A DNA stretch of 64,000 nt, taken from contig JASBNA010000032.1 in NCBI GenBank assembly GCA_038087015.1, positions 372,001-436,000 on the forward strand. The letters are read 5' to 3'. Of the stretch, positions 60,388-64,000 are shown piece by piece (within the stretch, counting starts at the first letter, position 1; the number at the start of each line of letters is the position of its first letter). The notes beneath the pieces were generated by a model, which did no database searches, was not told where the DNA came from, and saw nothing but the letters and a program-made list of their open reading frames with translations. The translations under genes were made by a program, and so were the position numbers. Source of the DNA: Cerrena zonata (Eukaryota > Basidiomycota > Agaricomycetes > Polyporales > Cerrenaceae).

Positions 60388-61306
60388 TCACCGTCGACTA
60401 AGAGCCGAGTTGGATAATTTCTTCACCAAAGTACCAAACTTCTCAGTGATAGACCTTCCCCTAGAAGTATCTACGGCGGATAACGTTGACGATCCGACGA
60501 TAGGCAGCGACTCGTACAAATTAGCAGAAGGTAACTCGCCATCAACGGTAGGAGAGAACTCGTTCTCGTTCTCGGCGGGGGCAGGCGTGTTAATGATTAT
60601 TGGCCGGGGATAGCCATCAGGATTGGCGGGAGCTGGCTCCTCAGGCTGTGACGATGGAACACTGTCCAGACTATCTACCAGATCGAGCCGGTTGTATCTC
60701 TCCAGAAGTTCCGCAAAGCTCTCTCTTGTGACGTTCAAGGTGACCTTGCCCCCACTTGCGTCTAGTTCCTGCACAAAGATCATCAAGCTCAGATTGTGTA
60801 GTCGATTTGTGTTCTCCAATGACTCGGCTCTGGTATCAAAGGCTTTGACCTCGGCGTTGGTGCCCTTAAGCTCGGCTTCGAGATCGCCAACATAGGCTTT
60901 GAGATCCCTAACCTCAGCTTCGAGAGTGCCAACCCTGGCTTCGAGAGCCTCATTCCTAGCCTGGACAGTAGAGATCCTCCTGTCAAGATCCTCAACTTTC
61001 CTCTCGTACTTGGTGTCAGAAGCGGCAAGCCTGCCCTCCATCCTGGCGTTAGCAGAGTCAAACCTCTCATCGAAGTCTGTAATGCTACGTAACATCGCTT
61101 GTAGTCTACGTCCAACATCATCTAGGGCTATCGGAGAGTATTGGTGTATTAATAGAGATATATACTTGAAATACACGTAAAATGTGCACGTACATGATCT
61201 TGGGGTTTCCAATTGCTCGTTGATGGGGAGATTATCTGCCACACGTATACATGTTTAGTCAATTGCACAGGTAGTAGAAACTTGATTCCATACTGTGGAC
61301 GGGCAT
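60388..61306 (-). CDS. array coiled-coil protein CC9 (type C)
   Basis: Exons 61306-61294, 61235-61194 and 61127-60388, total 795 nt, 264 aa. Head MPVHNNLPINEQLETPRSS. Then LDDVGRRLQAMLRSITDFDERF and coiled coil EARVGTLEAEVRDLKAYVGDL. The globular piece is GGKVTLNVTRESFAELLERY; a Pro/Glu-rich segment follows and the tail is RGRSITEKFGTLVKKL. The 66-nt second intron is in frame, so an unspliced form would add 22 residues. The upstream GTG start sometimes predicted is the end of the first intron (tgtggcag). Function unknown. Confidence 0.76.
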
Positions 61307-61396
61307 GTTGGTACACAGCAAGGGAAGATAGTGGGATCACAAGAGGTGTATGTGTGGTGAACGGCTGAGGGGAAAGAGAATAATGTCATACAAGTG

Positions 61397-61435
61397 TGTT
61401 GTCCTTATACTTCTCAATATCTGATGTCCGACAAT
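61397..61435 (-). promoter_or_regulatory. array promoter block upstream of CC9
   Basis: Minus strand: GTCGGACATCAGATATTGAG, then AAGTATAAGGACAACACAC. About 100 bp before ATG 61306. Confidence 0.6.
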
Positions 61436-61781
61436 CAGCAGTTCAGGCAACGTTCGCCTGTTCCGATGGATACCTACAATGGGAGATGGAAAGATAAGAA
61501 CGGAACAGTTAGATAGTCATCTTTTCAAAATAAGGCTCACTTGTCATTGACAACTTGAAATCCTCGTCCCAAGATTTTCCCGGACAACATGTGTGATGCA
61601 TTTAGACTAAGCCTCGGATGCATCGGCTACACGATGGATGTTCGTCTCTCAATTTTGGCAAAGATGAGGTTTATGATACTCGTGTTGATCATAGGATACA
61701 AGGAAATGATACCGAAAGGGAAGAAGGACCCGGAGATCTGAAAGCAACAATCACAATGATTCGCAGTCCCGACAAGCGCGG

Positions 61782-64000
61782 TCATTGTGTCTCTGTCGAT
61801 AACAATCTGGTCAGTTCTTCGACTCTCTTCTCCCAATTACCCACTTCCAAAAGCTTCTCCTCTAGGGAGATAATTTCCCGGTCGAGCTCCATACGTTCTT
61901 CTGCGGTTCCCACCCCACTTAGCGACCATGAACCGCTTCCGTCACCATTGATGGTCAATAATTGAGTATGGTACTTTGTGAGAGATGGACTACGATAGAA
62001 ATGATCAGGAACACTGCCGGTACCCAAAGAACCGATACTAACCGTAGCGAGATGGTTATCAAAGTGATACCTAGGCCTTTTGCGTGTTCATACATTCGAC
62101 CTTCGACATCGCTTGACACCGCACTGGTACACTCTAACCCGATTCAAACAAACACGCGGTTAGAAAGAAGTATACCAAGATTAGTCAATTTGAACCCACC
62201 GTCCAGGACCGCGAACTTCGGCTTGTGGTAGAATACTCTTGCCATGCCCATCTGCAGGGTCTCAAAGATCAGCTGTCATTGCGTGGACTAGAGAAAACTT
62301 ACACGTTGCTTCTCGCCGCCACTCAAGACGTCTCGCCACTCCTTACGAGTATTCCATCCGCCTTCTCTTGATGGCAAATATGCGAGATTCACGGCGGTTA
62401 AGATCTCCATCAGTTCCTCGTGTGTGCGACCGGACTGCACGAATTGAGGATAAGAATACGGATAAATGATTCTGGAAAGAAGCTCAGTCAACAACGCCCG
62501 TGTTTTATTAAACAATGGAAACGTAAGCCTACTGATCCAACAAGGTTCCAGCCACCATGTACGACCTTTGAGGGACAACAAAGACACCCTTGTTGCCCTC
62601 GGGCCGAAGAACCTCGCCCTCACCATGCGGTGCCCAAAGCCCTGCCAGCACTCTCGCGACAGCAGTCTTACCTACACCATTACTTCCTGTGATCATGAGA
62701 TGATCCCCAGGGTTCAAGGTCAGCGACAGGTCCTTGACGAGCACCATCAGCTCGGCATCGTTGGTCTTGGACATTGGGACCGCGACATCTACATGCGACA
62801 TTTCAACGGCCTCTGACACTGGCGGAGGAGGAAGAGGAGGAAGGGAGTGAAGGGAGGAGAGGAGCGTGTAGAGTCTTGTTGTAAGGCCAGCGAGTTCGAG
62901 GACATCTTTGTAGGCGTACATCAACCTTCCACCAGCATCCGCAAGGGAAAGAAGTAGCCGTCGTGAGGAGATATAAGCTAACAGAATATTTAGCATCACT
63001 GTCACTGGGCGAGAAAAGAGACTTACTCTCTGTTCGATTGGCAACCTCGTTGTTTACCCCGGCCGTGTCCGGCCCTGTTGCCTGGATGCCAACATCTTTA
63101 CGCCTCGTCAATAATGTCGGAATCGAGATGAGTCCATAACCCGCTGCGCTCCAGAGATACTTAATGACATAGTCCTCCGTCCACTCGTAGGCAATGCGGA
63201 TCTTGACACACGTAAGTGACCAGTGTACTCGATTATGAAGACGTGTCTTACCTTGTATATGGAGTTGACATGCTTGATCAACCGCAGATATGCCCTCCAC
63301 AATATATCTCGCTCTCTACTGCCTCCATCGTAGAACCTGATAGGTGGACCTGGTCAGCAAGACGAAACGATACAAGAAGAATGATCCATTGGATTACTGA
63401 CGCAATCTCTTCGCTTTCTCGTCCTACTCTGCCCATTCCTGCTCTATACTCGCCCTCTAGTCTCGCTTCGACAGCTGCTAGCCGCCCAAAAGCAGGGGTC
63501 ACAGCTCTCAGGATCCTAGCCGTGATATAATAGTTTACGAATAATAGGGCTGTTCCTCGTACGCCCAGCGTACGGGAGAGTTGCGATGTAAATAGGAACA
63601 AATCCAACGAAGGTTTCATCACATTTCCGCTGCGAATGAACCATTACACTTCTACATCAATGAATCAACCAAGTGCGATGGCTTACTATATTCCGGAGAG
63701 TGCATCGCAGAATGCTGCGATATCGGAAGTGATGTATTGATCGACATCCGCAAGACCTCCTTCCAAACCGACACGGTAGTACCTGAGATCTGGCGCAGAA
63801 GATAGGTATAAATCATGTGTGTATCGACTCAGCCGACTTCGCAGTCGCAGAGACAATTTCGCCTGTAAATGGTGGATCTACATATAAAGGAAATTAAAAA
63901 AACAATTCGTCACAAAGTAACAGAATTATCGAATACCATAGTGTTGGTATAGGTACTGGGAATAGCCATGAGGAACCACAGACCGAGTCCTTTGACAAAA
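61782..64000 (-). CDS. peroxisomal ABC half-transporter, subfamily D (Pxa/ALDP-like), 5' end outside window
   Basis: The gene runs from beyond the right edge to the stop at 61782 through many short exons. Visible from the N-side: YYRVGLEGGLADVDQYITSD, membrane helices, and the EAA-like ESEEIAFYDGGSRE (spliced at about 63405/63335). The nucleotide-binding domain has Walker A GSNGVGKTAVARVL, Q-loop VVPQRSYM, signature LSGGEKQR and Walker B AVLDECTSAVS (split by an intron at about 62200/62140). The tail is VGTAEERMELDREI ... EKRVEELTRLLSTETQ. These are the marks of ABCD proteins, which import very-long-chain acyl-CoA into peroxisomes as dimers. No frame problem was seen. Its 3' end was copied three times into the array on its left. 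Confidence 0.9.

Larger units (their letters stand above)
58391..62230. repeat. tandem array unit Q (about 3.85 kb)
   Basis: Right-hand copy of unit P; carries CC8, CC9 and the intact ABC 3' end. Confidence 0.88.

Noticed and set aside
43023..61306. Heptad proteins as phage tail fibres or bacterial transfer
   Set aside because: The genes have several canonical fungal introns and share promoters and duplications with local fungal genes.
42639..61781. Array as a retrotransposon or DNA transposon cluster
   Set aside because: No reverse transcriptase, integrase or transposase motif and no terminal repeats seen; the repeats are explained by tandem duplication with flanking-gene ends.

Overview
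The window is nuclear DNA of a filamentous fungus, most probably an Agaricomycete (Basidiomycota). The protein genes are cut by many 45-80 bp GT-AG introns. The recognisable proteins are fungal: a Pmp3-type proteolipid, a delta-9 desaturase with a C-terminal cytochrome b5, Rrg7, atypical G-alpha subunits, a Git3-like receptor and F-box proteins typical of mushroom genomes. Gene models were made by hand from splice signals and reading frame. Where all exons were added up, the total divides by three (both G-alphas, PMP3, the desaturase, the receptor and most array genes).

Layout. 1-15.4 kb is ordinary, conserved and gene-dense: the 3' part of a La-motif (LARP) protein (+), an atypical G-alpha (+), PMP3 (+), a large SNF2/RING helicase (+), mitochondrial RRG7 (-) and the OLE1 desaturase (-). 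15.9-26.5 kb is a tandem segmental duplication of about 5.2 kb. Each copy carries an F-box protein gene (-) and a single-pass membrane protein gene (+). The left copy is decayed and the right copy intact. 27-42.6 kb holds a second G-alpha (-), a PB1-domain protein (-) and a seven-transmembrane receptor (+), separated by long stretches without convincing genes.

42.6-61.8 kb is the most unusual part: a head-to-tail array of nine minus-strand genes and pseudogenes for coiled-coil proteins I cannot assign to a known family. They share an intron architecture (a 13-nt first coding exon in most), a recurring TATA-like promoter block and similar tails. Interspersed are three broken copies of the 3' end of the neighbouring peroxisomal ABC transporter gene, whose functional copy lies at 61.8-64 kb and runs off the right edge, and one copied 3' end of the receptor gene. 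An unrelated plus-strand F-box gene (49.0-51.25 kb) sits inside the array. The array appears to have grown by repeated unequal exchange that carried the ends of its flanking genes along. It contains intact, nonsense-mutated, frameshifted and truncated copies, so it is still turning over.

Together, two G-alphas and one receptor within 40 kb could be signalling partners, though linkage is only suggestive. The desaturase, the ABCD transporter, PMP3 and RRG7 are ordinary lipid, membrane and mitochondrial housekeeping genes.
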